This document shows, in pieces, positions 1-7,153 of a DNA stretch of 9,201 nucleotides (its first letter is position 1; each line of letters starts with the position of its first letter). The notes beneath the pieces were generated by a model. That model worked only from the letters and a program-made list of their open reading frames with translations, searched no databases and was not told the origin of the DNA. This stretch comes from Bacteroidales bacterium. GTDB taxonomy: Bacteria > Bacteroidota > Bacteroidia > Bacteroidales > VadinHA17. The position numbers and the translations under genes were made by a program. The stretch covers positions 1 through 9,201 of the forward strand of contig JAITVX010000051.1 of the NCBI GenBank assembly GCA_031285575.1, read 5' to 3'.

Positions 1-93
1 CGCATCGACGCGCTGATGCTCATAGAAGGCGGCGAGGCGTATGAAAACTTCATTGCCAGCCTCAATACGGTTATAGGAAGGTACAAACAGTAA
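1..93 (+). CDS. C-terminal end of an unidentified protein (5' end outside window)
   Basis: Frame 1 is open from the first base to a TAA at 91-93 and gives 30 residues ending in SLNTVIGRYKQ. The codon use (GCG, GGC, ATA, AAC) matches the large gene that follows, so this is probably the true end of a gene and not a chance open frame. The helical, charged tail vaguely resembles the ends of Bacteroidales hypothetical proteins such as the DUF6261 type, but 30 residues are too few to assign a family. The stop lies only 3 bases before the first possible GTG start of the next gene on the same strand. No terminator is visible apart from the inverted repeats downstream. Confidence 0.6.
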   Translation, partial: RIDALMLIEGGEAYENFIASLNTVIGRYKQ

Positions 94-96
94 CCC

Positions 97-3000
97 GTGA
101 ATTACAGGCGAAAAATAAACCACCGTTATTGCGAGGAAATCCGGAGGCACGCCTTCTCTGGATTGCTTCACTGCGTTCGCAATGACGGTTCCGTGTCGTC
201 ATTGCGAGGAACGAAGCAACCGAGAACACAACACTGCGTTCGCAATAACGGCATTGGCATTGCGAAGAAAACAGCACTTGTTTGCTGCGCCATTGCCCTG
301 CTTGCCCAAACCGCTACGGCGCAAACGTACAGCTTCAGGAACTACGGAGCCGAAAGAAACATACCCAACCTTTTTACATATACGCTAAACCAGACAGGCG
401 ACGGATACCTGTGGATTGGCACCGGAAGCGGCATTGTTCGCTTCGACGGCTTCGAGTTTTTTACGGCCGTGTTTCCCGACTCGGCAGCAGGACGCTACCC
501 CACGGCAAGCTTCAGAAGCAGCGCGGGCGTTTTGTGGTATGGCTGCAGCGACGGCACCGTGTTCTACGTAGAAAACAGGCAGCTGGTGCAGGTTGAAATA
601 CCGAACACCAGAAGCATAAGCACTATAACAGAAAGCCCCGGCGGCGATATCTTTATAATACCCCAGGGCAGGGCTATATTTTCGCTCGGCGCCACCGGCG
701 CCGGCGAGACAGAAGTAACCACCCACAACCATGCCATTTCGCCGGTTATCTTCACCGGATGCTTTACGCCGCAGGGCGAGCTGCTGCTGGGAACACAGGA
801 AAACATCGTTATTGCCCGCCCCGAAGCCGACACCCTCATCATTAAAGGCGCCGTTGAAGGCTTCAACTATGCAGCCGTTACGTCTATTGTCGATGTTCCG
901 GGCGGATATGTTGCGGGAGCCGACGGCGGCGGGGTATTCCTGCTAACAGCCAGTGGCGCCGGTTATGCCCTGAACCCGATAAAAGGCATTGAAGGCGGCG
1001 AAATGCTGAACGTGCAGTCGCTGCTTGCCGACAGTGCAGGCAACATCTGGGTATCTACATTTGGCCGCGGCGCCATACAGTTTGAACTCTCCGGCGACAG
1101 CGCCGTGAACCTGTCGGAATACAACACTTCGACAGAGCTCGGCAGCAACGACGTAAAGTCGGTTTTTCACGACATGGAAGGCAACTACTGGTTTGCCTCA
1201 TACGGAAACGGCGTGTCGATGCTTAACGCCTATGCCTTCACCTCGTTTGCACCGGGTGCAACAGACAGCGAAAACAACATAATATACGTTAACGAAATGC
1301 ACGGGCGATACATTCTCGGAACCCCGTCGGGGTTTCATCTGTTCAACCCCTCAACCGGCAAGTCGGAATCGTTCACCGGGCTGCTCAAACACACCGGCAA
1401 CACCGACATCACATCATACCTCAAAGACAGCAGCGGCAACGTATGGTTTGGCACCGCCGGCGCAGGCCTGTATGTAATTGATGCGGCTGGAAAGGTGAAA
1501 CCGTTTTACCGGTCGGGCGATTCGGGCTCCGACAACATACGCGACATAAAGATCGACGACCGCAACCTGTGGCTTGCAACAGTAAACGGCATGCTGGCGC
1601 TCGACAGGCGTACCGGCGAGCTGTACAGAAGGTACGACATATCGAACGGACTTCCGCACAGCAGCATAAATACCGTTTTTATCGACAGCCAGGGGCGCAT
1701 AATTGCCGGCAACAACGAAGGCGACATGCTTTTTTATATCGACCGTAACTATGAAGTGAACGCAGCCGAAGGAACAATGCACGGCGGCCAGGTTAACAGA
1801 ATCCAGGACGTTTCTCAGGGAAGCGACGGCGCAACATGGATTGCAACAAGAGGAAACGGAATATTCAGGTTCGACGGCGACACGGTAGCGGCAGTATATG
1901 GAACCGCCGGGCTGCAGTCGAACTACTGTTACAGCATCCTGGCCGACCGCGAGAACCACATCTGGGTGGGGCACGAAACAGGCTTTTCGAAATACAACCC
2001 CGCCACCGGAACAGTGCGCACATACAGCCTTGCAACAGAAGGCGCAAGCAACAGAGGAGCGCTGTTTGAAACATCAAACGGCAACATACTTATAGGAACA
2101 ACCGGAAAGCTTGTAATATACAACCGCCGCAAAGACAGCAGCGGCTATCCCCCCCCGCAAACAAACCTCAACTACATTACCATAAACGACAGGCGCTACG
2201 ACTACCGCCCCGTATATACCCTTCCGGCCGGAAGCTACGTAATACGGCTCAACTTTGTAGGCATCAACTTTAACGCCCCCGACAAGGTTAACTACAGCGT
2301 GTTTGTAGAAAACTTCGACGGAGAATGGAGCCGCCTCAGCCCCGACAGGGAAATGTCGTACGTACTGCGCGACGGCAGGTACAGGTTCAACATAACATCC
2401 GTTAACCACGAAGGAGCCTCACAAAGCGAACCATTCTCATTCGTCATCGTTATAAAGAAACCATGGTGGAAAACCGGCTGGGCTATTGCCACATGGCTCA
2501 TGCTGCTTGCGGCAACCGTAGCGCTTATTGTGAAAATACGCGAAAGAGCTCTGAAGAAAACGCAGGAATACCTCGAAACCGAACTCGAAGCAAGAACAAG
2601 CGTTATAGTAAGGCAAAAAACCGAAATAGAACAGCAGAACATCGAAATAACCGACAGCATAACCTACGCAAAACGCATACAGGAAGGCATGCTGCCCGAC
2701 CACAACAAACTGCGCGAAGTGTTTGCCGACGCCTTTGTAATATACCGTCCGCGCGACATAGTAAGCGGCGACTACTACTGGTTTGAAAAAACCGGTAAAG
2801 ACACGTTCATGCTCGTATGCGCCGACTCTACGGGGCACGGCGTGCCCGGCGCCTTAATGTCGATGGTAGGCTCAACGCTGCTGCAGGACATCGTTATGCG
2901 GCAACACATATCAACCCCGTCGCAAATACTCGCCATGCTCGACAAGCAGATATTCTCTACCATGAACCGCAACATGGAACGTGGAATATCGAACGACGGC

Positions 3001-3399
3001 ATGGACATGGTTGTATGCGAATTTAACCTTGCGCAGCGCAGCGTAAGGTTTGCCTCGGCCATGCGCCCCGTGATAATGGTTATGGACGGCCAATCGCTTT
3101 ACATAAGAGGCAACCGCGCGTCGGTAGGAGGCGAATCGGTATCCGAAAAATACTTCGACGACCAGGAATACTACCTCAACGCAGGCGACTCTGTATATCT
3201 GTTTTCCGACGGTCTGCCCGACCAGTTTGGCGGCACCCAGGGCAAGAAAATGAAAGTATCGAAACTGCGGCAGCTGATAGAGGATATTTCCGCCCTGCCA
3301 ATGACCGAACAGCAGGAAGCCATAAACACATTTTACGACCAGTGGCGAGGCCCCTACGAACAGATTGACGACATACTGTTCATGGGCGTAAGGATGTAG
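97..3399 (+). CDS. Membrane sensor: beta-propeller, Y_Y_Y domain, TM helix and SpoIIE/PP2C-type phosphatase
   Basis: This is probably a sensor that couples an extracytoplasmic ligand to a cytoplasmic Ser/Thr phosphatase. A signal peptide lies at residues 56-75 of the longest frame (KK, then a hydrophobic run, then ATA before QTYSF). About eight two-component-regulator propeller repeats follow at residues ~80-690, with motifs such as YLWIGT, NIWVST, NVWFGT, TWIATRGNG and HIWVGH. A Y_Y_Y domain spans ~700-788, one membrane helix ~795-812, and a coiled coil ~819-865 ending in YAKRIQEGMLP. The C-terminal SpoIIE domain has acidic metal ligands in SGDYYW (D892), ADSTGHG (D910), SDG (D1038) and IDD (D1091, D1092), so it should be active. 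It occupies the place where histidine kinases sit in classical hybrid propeller sensors. The start is uncertain: in-frame candidates upstream of the signal peptide are GTG 97, TTG 163, GTG 193 and TTG 202, plus a rare ATT at 259, and most of this stretch is repeat DNA. The target, perhaps an anti-anti-sigma-like protein, is not in the window. Confidence 0.9.
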   Translation: MNYRRKINHRYCEEIRRHAFSGLLHCVRNDGSVSSLRGTKQPRTQHCVRNNGIGIAKKTALVCCAIALLAQTATAQTYSFRNYGAERNIPNLFTYTLNQTGDGYLWIGTGSGIVRFDGFEFFTAVFPDSAAGRYPTASFRSSAGVLWYGCSDGTVFYVENRQLVQVEIPNTRSISTITESPGGDIFIIPQGRAIFSLGATGAGETEVTTHNHAISPVIFTGCFTPQGELLLGTQENIVIARPEADTLIIKGAVEGFNYAAVTSIVDVPGGYVAGADGGGVFLLTASGAGYALNPIKGIEGGEMLNVQSLLADSAGNIWVSTFGRGAIQFELSGDSAVNLSEYNTSTELGSNDVKSVFHDMEGNYWFASYGNGVSMLNAYAFTSFAPGATDSENNIIYVNEMHGRYILGTPSGFHLFNPSTGKSESFTGLLKHTGNTDITSYLKDSSGNVWFGTAGAGLYVIDAAGKVKPFYRSGDSGSDNIRDIKIDDRNLWLATVNGMLALDRRTGELYRRYDISNGLPHSSINTVFIDSQGRIIAGNNEGDMLFYIDRNYEVNAAEGTMHGGQVNRIQDVSQGSDGATWIATRGNGIFRFDGDTVAAVYGTAGLQSNYCYSILADRENHIWVGHETGFSKYNPATGTVRTYSLATEGASNRGALFETSNGNILIGTTGKLVIYNRRKDSSGYPPPQTNLNYITINDRRYDYRPVYTLPAGSYVIRLNFVGINFNAPDKVNYSVFVENFDGEWSRLSPDREMSYVLRDGRYRFNITSVNHEGASQSEPFSFVIVIKKPWWKTGWAIATWLMLLAATVALIVKIRERALKKTQEYLETELEARTSVIVRQKTEIEQQNIEITDSITYAKRIQEGMLPDHNKLREVFADAFVIYRPRDIVSGDYYWFEKTGKDTFMLVCADSTGHGVPGALMSMVGSTLLQDIVMRQHISTPSQILAMLDKQIFSTMNRNMERGISNDGMDMVVCEFNLAQRSVRFASAMRPVIMVMDGQSLYIRGNRASVGGESVSEKYFDDQEYYLNAGDSVYLFSDGLPDQFGGTQGKKMKVSKLRQLIEDISALPMTEQQEAINTFYDQWRGPYEQIDDILFMGVRM
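124..187. repeat. Dispersed imperfect inverted repeat (CERSEAIQ-type), copy A
   Basis: The left arm begins CGTTATTGCGAGGA and the right arm ends GCGTTCGCAATGACG, so the ends are inverted copies (CGT[T/C]ATTGCGA) around a middle containing AATCC and GGATTGCTTC. Read on the minus strand, it encodes the phrase CERSEAIQ. This is the hallmark of a short, non-autonomous palindromic repeat that I know from Bacteroidota and some other genomes. A full unit would have longer matching arms, so this copy is degraded. It could form a hairpin between the upstream gene and the sensor gene. Confidence 0.75.
197..250. repeat. Dispersed imperfect inverted repeat (CERSEAIQ-type), copy B
   Basis: This second copy lies 9 bases after copy A. 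Its left arm is CGTCATTGCGAGGAACGAAG, the canonical end of this repeat, and its right arm ends in CACTGCGTTCGCAATAACG. The segment ACTGCGTTCGCAAT is shared exactly with copy A. A further half-arm, CATTGCGAAG, follows at 257-266 and overlaps the codons just before the signal peptide of the sensor gene. The repeats are therefore either untranslated leader or encode a repeat-derived N-terminal extension of that protein. Confidence 0.75.
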
Positions 3400-3421
3400 G
3401 CAGAAAAGCGGTTTGCGCAGG

Positions 3422-5188
3422 CTATTCGTCAGAATATTCCAGAAGCAGCTCCCTGTAGGCCGAAAATATGCGCGACCTGGAGATAAACCCTACATAGCGG
3501 CCTTTGTCCAGCACCGGCAGGTTCCATACCCCGCTTGCCCTGAACGATTCCATTACCGTACCGATGCCTTCCCTTATGTCGATGTAGGTTGACGGAATGG
3601 TCATTATGCCCCTTACGGTGGTAACGTCGTACAAATCGCGGTTGAACATTATCTCCCTCACGTCGTCGAGGTTTACTATTCCCTCGAGAACGTTGTTCTC
3701 ATCAACTACGGGGAAAATATTCCTTTTCGATTTCGAAATTACGCCGACAAGGTTGCCGAGCGTATCGCCGGGTTTTACGGTAATCAGATCGGTTTCTATC
3801 TCTTTTTTCCAGTTCAGCCTTGTAAGGGCGGCCTTGTCTTTGTCGTGTGTAATCAGCTTGCCGCTTTTTGCAAGGGCTACGTGGTATAGCGAATGTTTCT
3901 CGAAGCCCCTTACTGTTATGTATGCCGCCGTAGCTGTTATTATCAGAGGTATCAACAGGTTGTATCCTCCCGATATTTCGGCTATAAGGAATATTGCCGT
4001 CAGCGGGGCGTGCATCACTCCGGCCATCATGCCTGCCATGCCTGCAAGCACAAACCTGTTGTCGGGAAGGCTTACCTGAAACAGCTTTCCGAGGATTGAC
4101 GATACCAAAAAACCGTTAACGCCGCCTATGAACAGCGACGGGGCAAATATGCCACCTACCCCTCCGGCTCCGTTTGTTGCGCTAGTGGCAACAACTTTCA
4201 GCAAAACGAGGCACGCCATAAAAAGCACGTAAACACCGAAGTTGCCGGAAAACTGCATAAACAGGCTGTTGGCAAATACATCCTGCATGTTACCCTTCAG
4301 CAGCGACATTACGGTATTGTATCCTTCGCCATAAAACGGCGGAAAGATGTAAACGAGCGCACCCAGCGCCAGGCCGCCGGCAATGAGCCTTACAAACAGG
4401 TTGGCTATCTTCTCGAAGCGCGATTCGAGAAACAGCGTCATTCTGGAAAAAGACAGCGAAACAAGGCCCGATATGACGCCAAGCAGTATGTACCAGTGAA
4501 TATTGTTGATATCGAAGCCTCCTGCAATATTGAACGAAAACAGCGTCTGGTCGCCCATCATGAAATAGGCTACTGTTGCGGCTGTAACCGAAGATATGAG
4601 CAGCGGAACGATTGACGATATTGTAAGGTCGAGCATCAGCACCTCCAGCACAAAAACAATTCCGGCAATGGGAGCCTTGAAGATTCCCGACACCGCTCCG
4701 GCAGCCCCGCAGCTTACGAGCAGCACTATGCTCTTGCCGTTGAGCTTGAAAAAACGACCTATTGCCGAGCCTATCGACGAACCGGTAAGGGCTATCGGAG
4801 CCTCGGCCCCTACAGAACCGCCGAAACCTATCGTAAGGGCGCTTGCCACTACGGAACTCCACATGTTGTGTGCCTTTATGTATCCCTTTTTTATGGAAAT
4901 TGCATACAGTATCCTGCTTATGCCGTGGCTTATGTTGTCTTTCACAACATATCTTACAAAAAGCAGCGTTAAAAGCATCCCGAACATCGGGTATGCCAGG
5001 TATAGATAACCTCCCGAATCGGCGCTGATTCTTTCCGTAAGGAAATTGTGCGTAAAATGTATTGTGTTTTTAAGAAATGCAGCGGCAAGAGCACTCAGAA
5101 ACCCGACAACAAAACTGAGTATGTACACAAACCTGGTTTCACCTGTTTCAAGCACCTTTACGTTAAGAATATTCTTAAGGGATAGCAT
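3422..5188 (-). CDS. CLC-family chloride channel/transporter with two C-terminal CBS domains
   Basis: This inner-membrane anion channel or anion/proton antiporter has about 588 residues. The numbers here count from the upstream ATG at 5224; subtract 12 for the chosen start. The CLC signatures are ISHGIS (97-103, in the place of GSGIP), GGSVGAEAP (135-143) with gating glutamate E141, GGVGGIFAPSLFIGG (354-368), and the pore tyrosine in HSLYHVAL (Y447). The sequence FVLEVLM (191-197) places valine where ClC-ec1 has its inner proton glutamate E203. Two CBS domains span ~477-530 and ~537-595, which is common in the family and suggests nucleotide or ionic-strength control. The start at 5188 (MLSLKNIL) is preferred because a TATCTTTG promoter lies at 5209-5216, between it and the upstream ATG at 5224. 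The gene converges on the sensor gene with only 22 bases between their stops. The family call is firm; channel or exchanger is not settled. Confidence 0.95.
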   Translation of the reverse strand: MLSLKNILNVKVLETGETRFVYILSFVVGFLSALAAAFLKNTIHFTHNFLTERISADSGGYLYLAYPMFGMLLTLLFVRYVVKDNISHGISRILYAISIKKGYIKAHNMWSSVVASALTIGFGGSVGAEAPIALTGSSIGSAIGRFFKLNGKSIVLLVSCGAAGAVSGIFKAPIAGIVFVLEVLMLDLTISSIVPLLISSVTAATVAYFMMGDQTLFSFNIAGGFDINNIHWYILLGVISGLVSLSFSRMTLFLESRFEKIANLFVRLIAGGLALGALVYIFPPFYGEGYNTVMSLLKGNMQDVFANSLFMQFSGNFGVYVLFMACLVLLKVVATSATNGAGGVGGIFAPSLFIGGVNGFLVSSILGKLFQVSLPDNRFVLAGMAGMMAGVMHAPLTAIFLIAEISGGYNLLIPLIITATAAYITVRGFEKHSLYHVALAKSGKLITHDKDKAALTRLNWKKEIETDLITVKPGDTLGNLVGVISKSKRNIFPVVDENNVLEGIVNLDDVREIMFNRDLYDVTTVRGIMTIPSTYIDIREGIGTVMESFRASGVWNLPVLDKGRYVGFISRSRIFSAYRELLLEYSDE

Positions 5189-5208
5189 GTCGTAACATAA
5201 TAAACGTG

Positions 5209-5216
5209 CAAAGATA
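5209..5216 (-). promoter_or_regulatory. Bacteroidota -7 promoter element for the CLC gene
   Basis: The minus strand reads TATCTTTG, an exact match to the Bacteroidota primary-sigma consensus TAnnTTTG. It lies about 20 bases upstream of the ATG at 5188. A possible -33 TTTG is at 5231-5234, though the 14-base gap is shorter than usual. Transcription should begin near 5203, which would exclude the ATG at 5224 as the start codon. Confidence 0.6.
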
Positions 5217-5224
5217 AAAAACAA

Positions 5225-5731
5225 TCATGGCAAACGCATGAAATTTACAGTGTGCATTACGAGAAATTATGATTTTATCTCGATTAAAATTCAGTAAAAC
5301 CGCATGAAATCAGCTTTTTTGCCCGCATGAGCCGTACCGTAATAACACCGTCATTGCTGTAGAAGTCAACAAATTCGTTGCATGTTTAGCATTTTTACAG
5401 TGGGAATGCCTCCTATAGCCGAATGAGGTATGATTGACCCAAAATTCTTCTTGTATAGACTGCCTAAAATATTTGAATGAAAATACACAGAGTTTTTCGG
5501 GTGAGCCTGATATTATTAAACGACTGGCACAAGTGTAAACCTCATGCCAGTCGCTGATACTTATCGGATAGCGTTCGCTGCTTGTAGTAGTTCTCAATAA
5601 TACAGGAATTTATTAAAAACCAGTAAATTACTGTATTTAGCTTTCAAAAAACAATCAGACACTAACCCATATTAAGATGGACGTAATTACATAGTACACA
5701 AAAATAGTATTTTTGCAGTAACACCCCCTAA
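5225..5731. other. Intergenic region without a convincing gene; possible decayed coding sequence
   Basis: No frame here has a recognisable domain. The longest open stretch (minus strand 5310-5597) is not supported: its composition is poor and it overlaps a hairpin. Short protein-like runs appear in different minus-strand frames, for example NEFVDFYSNDGVITV (within 5287-5385), LYKKNFGSIIPHSAIGG, and ENYYKQRTLSDKYQRLA before a stop. This is what a frameshifted, decayed gene would look like, but I recognise no family. Other small structures are a direct repeat CGCATGAAAT at 5235-5244 and 5301-5310, and an inverted pair CGAGA/TCTCG at 5260-5264 and 5278-5282. A plus-strand TATTTTTG (5708-5715) resembles a -7 box but has no gene after it. 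Confidence 0.4.
5521..5553. repeat. Intergenic hairpin with a 9-bp perfect stem
   Basis: CGACTGGCA (5521-5529) and TGCCAGTCG (5545-5553) are exact inverted copies around a 15-base loop. No strong T-run follows on either strand, although the minus-strand continuation is TTTAATAAT. It is therefore not a clear terminator. It could be part of a small RNA or a decayed repeat element. Confidence 0.5.
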
Positions 5732-5762
5732 ACAAAAAAGCAATCTCAGTCTCCTTTTTTGT
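5732..5762 (-). terminator. Probable terminator after the exported PLP-enzyme gene
   Basis: ACAAAAAAG (5732-5740) pairs with CTTTTTTGT (5754-5762), giving a 9-bp stem with a 13-base loop. It starts about 14 bases beyond the stop codon at 5777-5779. On the minus strand the stem ends in CTTTTTTG followed by TTT, so the stem itself supplies the U-run. The low GC of the stem makes it a weak terminator; the near-symmetry could let it act in both directions. Confidence 0.45.
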
Positions 5763-5776
5763 GGTAATAACTTAAA

Positions 5777-7003
5777 TTAACTTACTGCCTGCTGCAGTAT
5801 CTCCTTCACTCTGGTTGCAACAATGTCAACCTGTTCCGGCCTGAGCAATACAACGCCTATTCCCAGCGAGTTTCCCCTGCCTCCTGCAATAATACTTGGA
5901 GTTCCATCTAACAGTGCTTTTGAAATATCCTGCGCTGTTATTTTTATCTTTTCGGCATCCCAACTTATTCTCATACTAGGGAATACGTTAGCTGGGCCTG
6001 TTGGAATGGAAGTCTCAGTTTTTACAGTAGGTATTTCTTCAACTTTACCAGCAATATGTTTTATTCTGTCAAGCCACATCTGCCACTCTTTTTCATGATC
6101 TTTTTCAAGATAATACTTCAGAGCTGCATACATTCCGAAAATCTCTTCCTTGTTTACTTTCATTGGCCTGCCTATCGGACATTCGTGCGGACTGTAGTTG
6201 AGTTTTGCAGCTTCAATAAGGTCTTTGCGTCCAAACAGCAGACCTGCACTTTGTGGGCCCATAAGCATCTTTCCACCTGAGAATGTTACCAAATCAAATC
6301 CTATCTGCTGGTATTTGAAAAGGTTTTCAACAGGAGGAACGTCGGCTGCAGCGTCGATAAATGACGGTATATTATGTTTTTTACATATTGCCACAAATTC
6401 TTCGTGCTTAATCTTGTCGGGAGGTGCGCCCCATGACTCGGCCCCGTTAAAGAAGAGAGCCATTACGGTATTCTTGTTTATTGAGCGTTCCATTTGCGCT
6501 GCATCGTCCACGTCAACAAGTTTTATCCCGGCTGATCTTACCGCCTGGTCAAATACATATCTGTGCGATTTCTGAATAATCACTTCGCGTTGCGGGCCTG
6601 GAGGTGTGGGCATCGATTTTATCAGATCACGATCTGTTCCTGTAATACAGGCAGCCGTTCCGACAACAAGTGCTGCAGCTGCTCCCGATGTTACCATTGC
6701 CGCTTCACATTTGAGCATTGCGGCAATTTTTTCCCCCGCCTTATCTTGCAGTTCATACATATTAGCAAAATCGTGGCAAGTAGAGTTAATAGCTTCTATA
6801 ACTTCCGGAAGCATTAACGATCCTGAAAGGTATGTCATTGTTCCTCCTGCATTTATTCTTGGAACAACGCCAAGCTCCTTGAAAAAATCTCTTTTGGGAG
6901 CCGGATCTTCTTTTACTTTGCAGCCTGCAATAGAAACACTTCCTAAAGCGACGCCCGCCACAGGCAATACTGAAAGATTTTTAATAACTTGTCTTCTTTT
7001 CAT
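5777..7003 (-). CDS. Exported SelA/DgaE-like PLP-dependent enzyme (Tat lipoprotein)
   Basis: This 408-residue fold-type I PLP enzyme belongs to the selenocysteine-synthase-related group (SelA_rel/D-glucosaminate-6-phosphate ammonia-lyase-like), which acts on small amino compounds and not on tRNA. The PLP lysine is K245 in FSGGKMLMGPQSAG. D217 in SFIDAAADVPP should contact the pyridine nitrogen, SGAAAALV (106-113) the phosphate, and H147 (SHRYVF) probably stacks on the ring. The N-terminus is unusual for a PLP enzyme: KRRQVIKNL fits the twin-arginine consensus, a hydrophobic run follows, and IAGC (C28) is a lipobox. The folded, cofactor-loaded protein is therefore probably exported and lipid-anchored. 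It is the last gene of the minus-strand cluster, 150 bases after the RidA gene with a hairpin in the gap. Its C-terminus is paralogous to the partial gene at 8935-9201 (shared ISWD, KIK and GTPSI). The exact reaction is unknown; ammonia elimination is the best inference. Confidence 0.88.
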   Translation of the reverse strand: MKRRQVIKNLSVLPVAGVALGSVSIAGCKVKEDPAPKRDFFKELGVVPRINAGGTMTYLSGSLMLPEVIEAINSTCHDFANMYELQDKAGEKIAAMLKCEAAMVTSGAAAALVVGTAACITGTDRDLIKSMPTPPGPQREVIIQKSHRYVFDQAVRSAGIKLVDVDDAAQMERSINKNTVMALFFNGAESWGAPPDKIKHEEFVAICKKHNIPSFIDAAADVPPVENLFKYQQIGFDLVTFSGGKMLMGPQSAGLLFGRKDLIEAAKLNYSPHECPIGRPMKVNKEEIFGMYAALKYYLEKDHEKEWQMWLDRIKHIAGKVEEIPTVKTETSIPTGPANVFPSMRISWDAEKIKITAQDISKALLDGTPSIIAGGRGNSLGIGVVLLRPEQVDIVATRVKEILQQAVS

Positions 7004-7043
7004 GTGTGTTTAATATTTTACATTTTTTATATGACAAAAATGT

Positions 7044-7072
7044 TAAAAGCCTTCTAACTACTAAGAAAGGCT
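7044..7072 (-). terminator. Hairpin plus T-run between the RidA and PLP-enzyme genes (possible attenuator)
   Basis: On the minus strand AGCCTT (7067-7072) pairs with AAGGCT (7048-7053) across a 13-base loop, and TTTT follows at 7044-7047. This is a compact intrinsic-terminator shape placed within a same-strand cluster, in the 150-base gap 7004-7153. A weak -7-like CATTTTTG (minus, 7035-7042; one mismatch to TAnnTTTG) lies immediately downstream. It may end most transcripts after RidA and leave the last gene at lower or independent expression. Confidence 0.5.
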
Positions 7073-7153
7073 GCCATGCAGAAGTCTAAACACTGCTGCA
7101 GGCAACCTGACTGACAGACCTTAACAACTTTGCGTTAATTTATTATTTATTGC

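Noticed and set aside
124..250. CRISPR array suggested by repeated short segments
   Set aside because: There are only two imperfect inverted units with no regular spacers or cas genes; they fit the dispersed palindromic repeat family.
71..277. Minus-strand open frame encoding CERSEAIQ-like peptides
   Set aside because: It is the translation of the dispersed inverted repeats and not a gene.
1414..1974. 186-residue minus-strand open frame inside the sensor gene
   Set aside because: It is a shadow of the GC-rich propeller coding sequence; the plus-strand frame has clear propeller motifs throughout.
3400..3421. Possible terminator between the convergent sensor and CLC genes
   Set aside because: The 22 bases show no stem with a T-run.
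4290..4862. 190-residue second minus-strand frame inside the CLC gene
   Set aside because: It lies entirely within the CLC reading frame, which has strong family motifs; the alternative product is arginine-rich and lacks domains.
5310..5597. 95-residue minus-strand open frame
   Set aside because: It has no recognisable domain, is rich in serine, cysteine and histidine, overlaps a perfect hairpin, and neighbouring frames look equally protein-like; it is described as intergenic or decayed.
5708..5715. Plus-strand TATTTTTG resembling a -7 promoter box
   Set aside because: There is no -33 TTTG at the usual distance and no plus-strand gene downstream.
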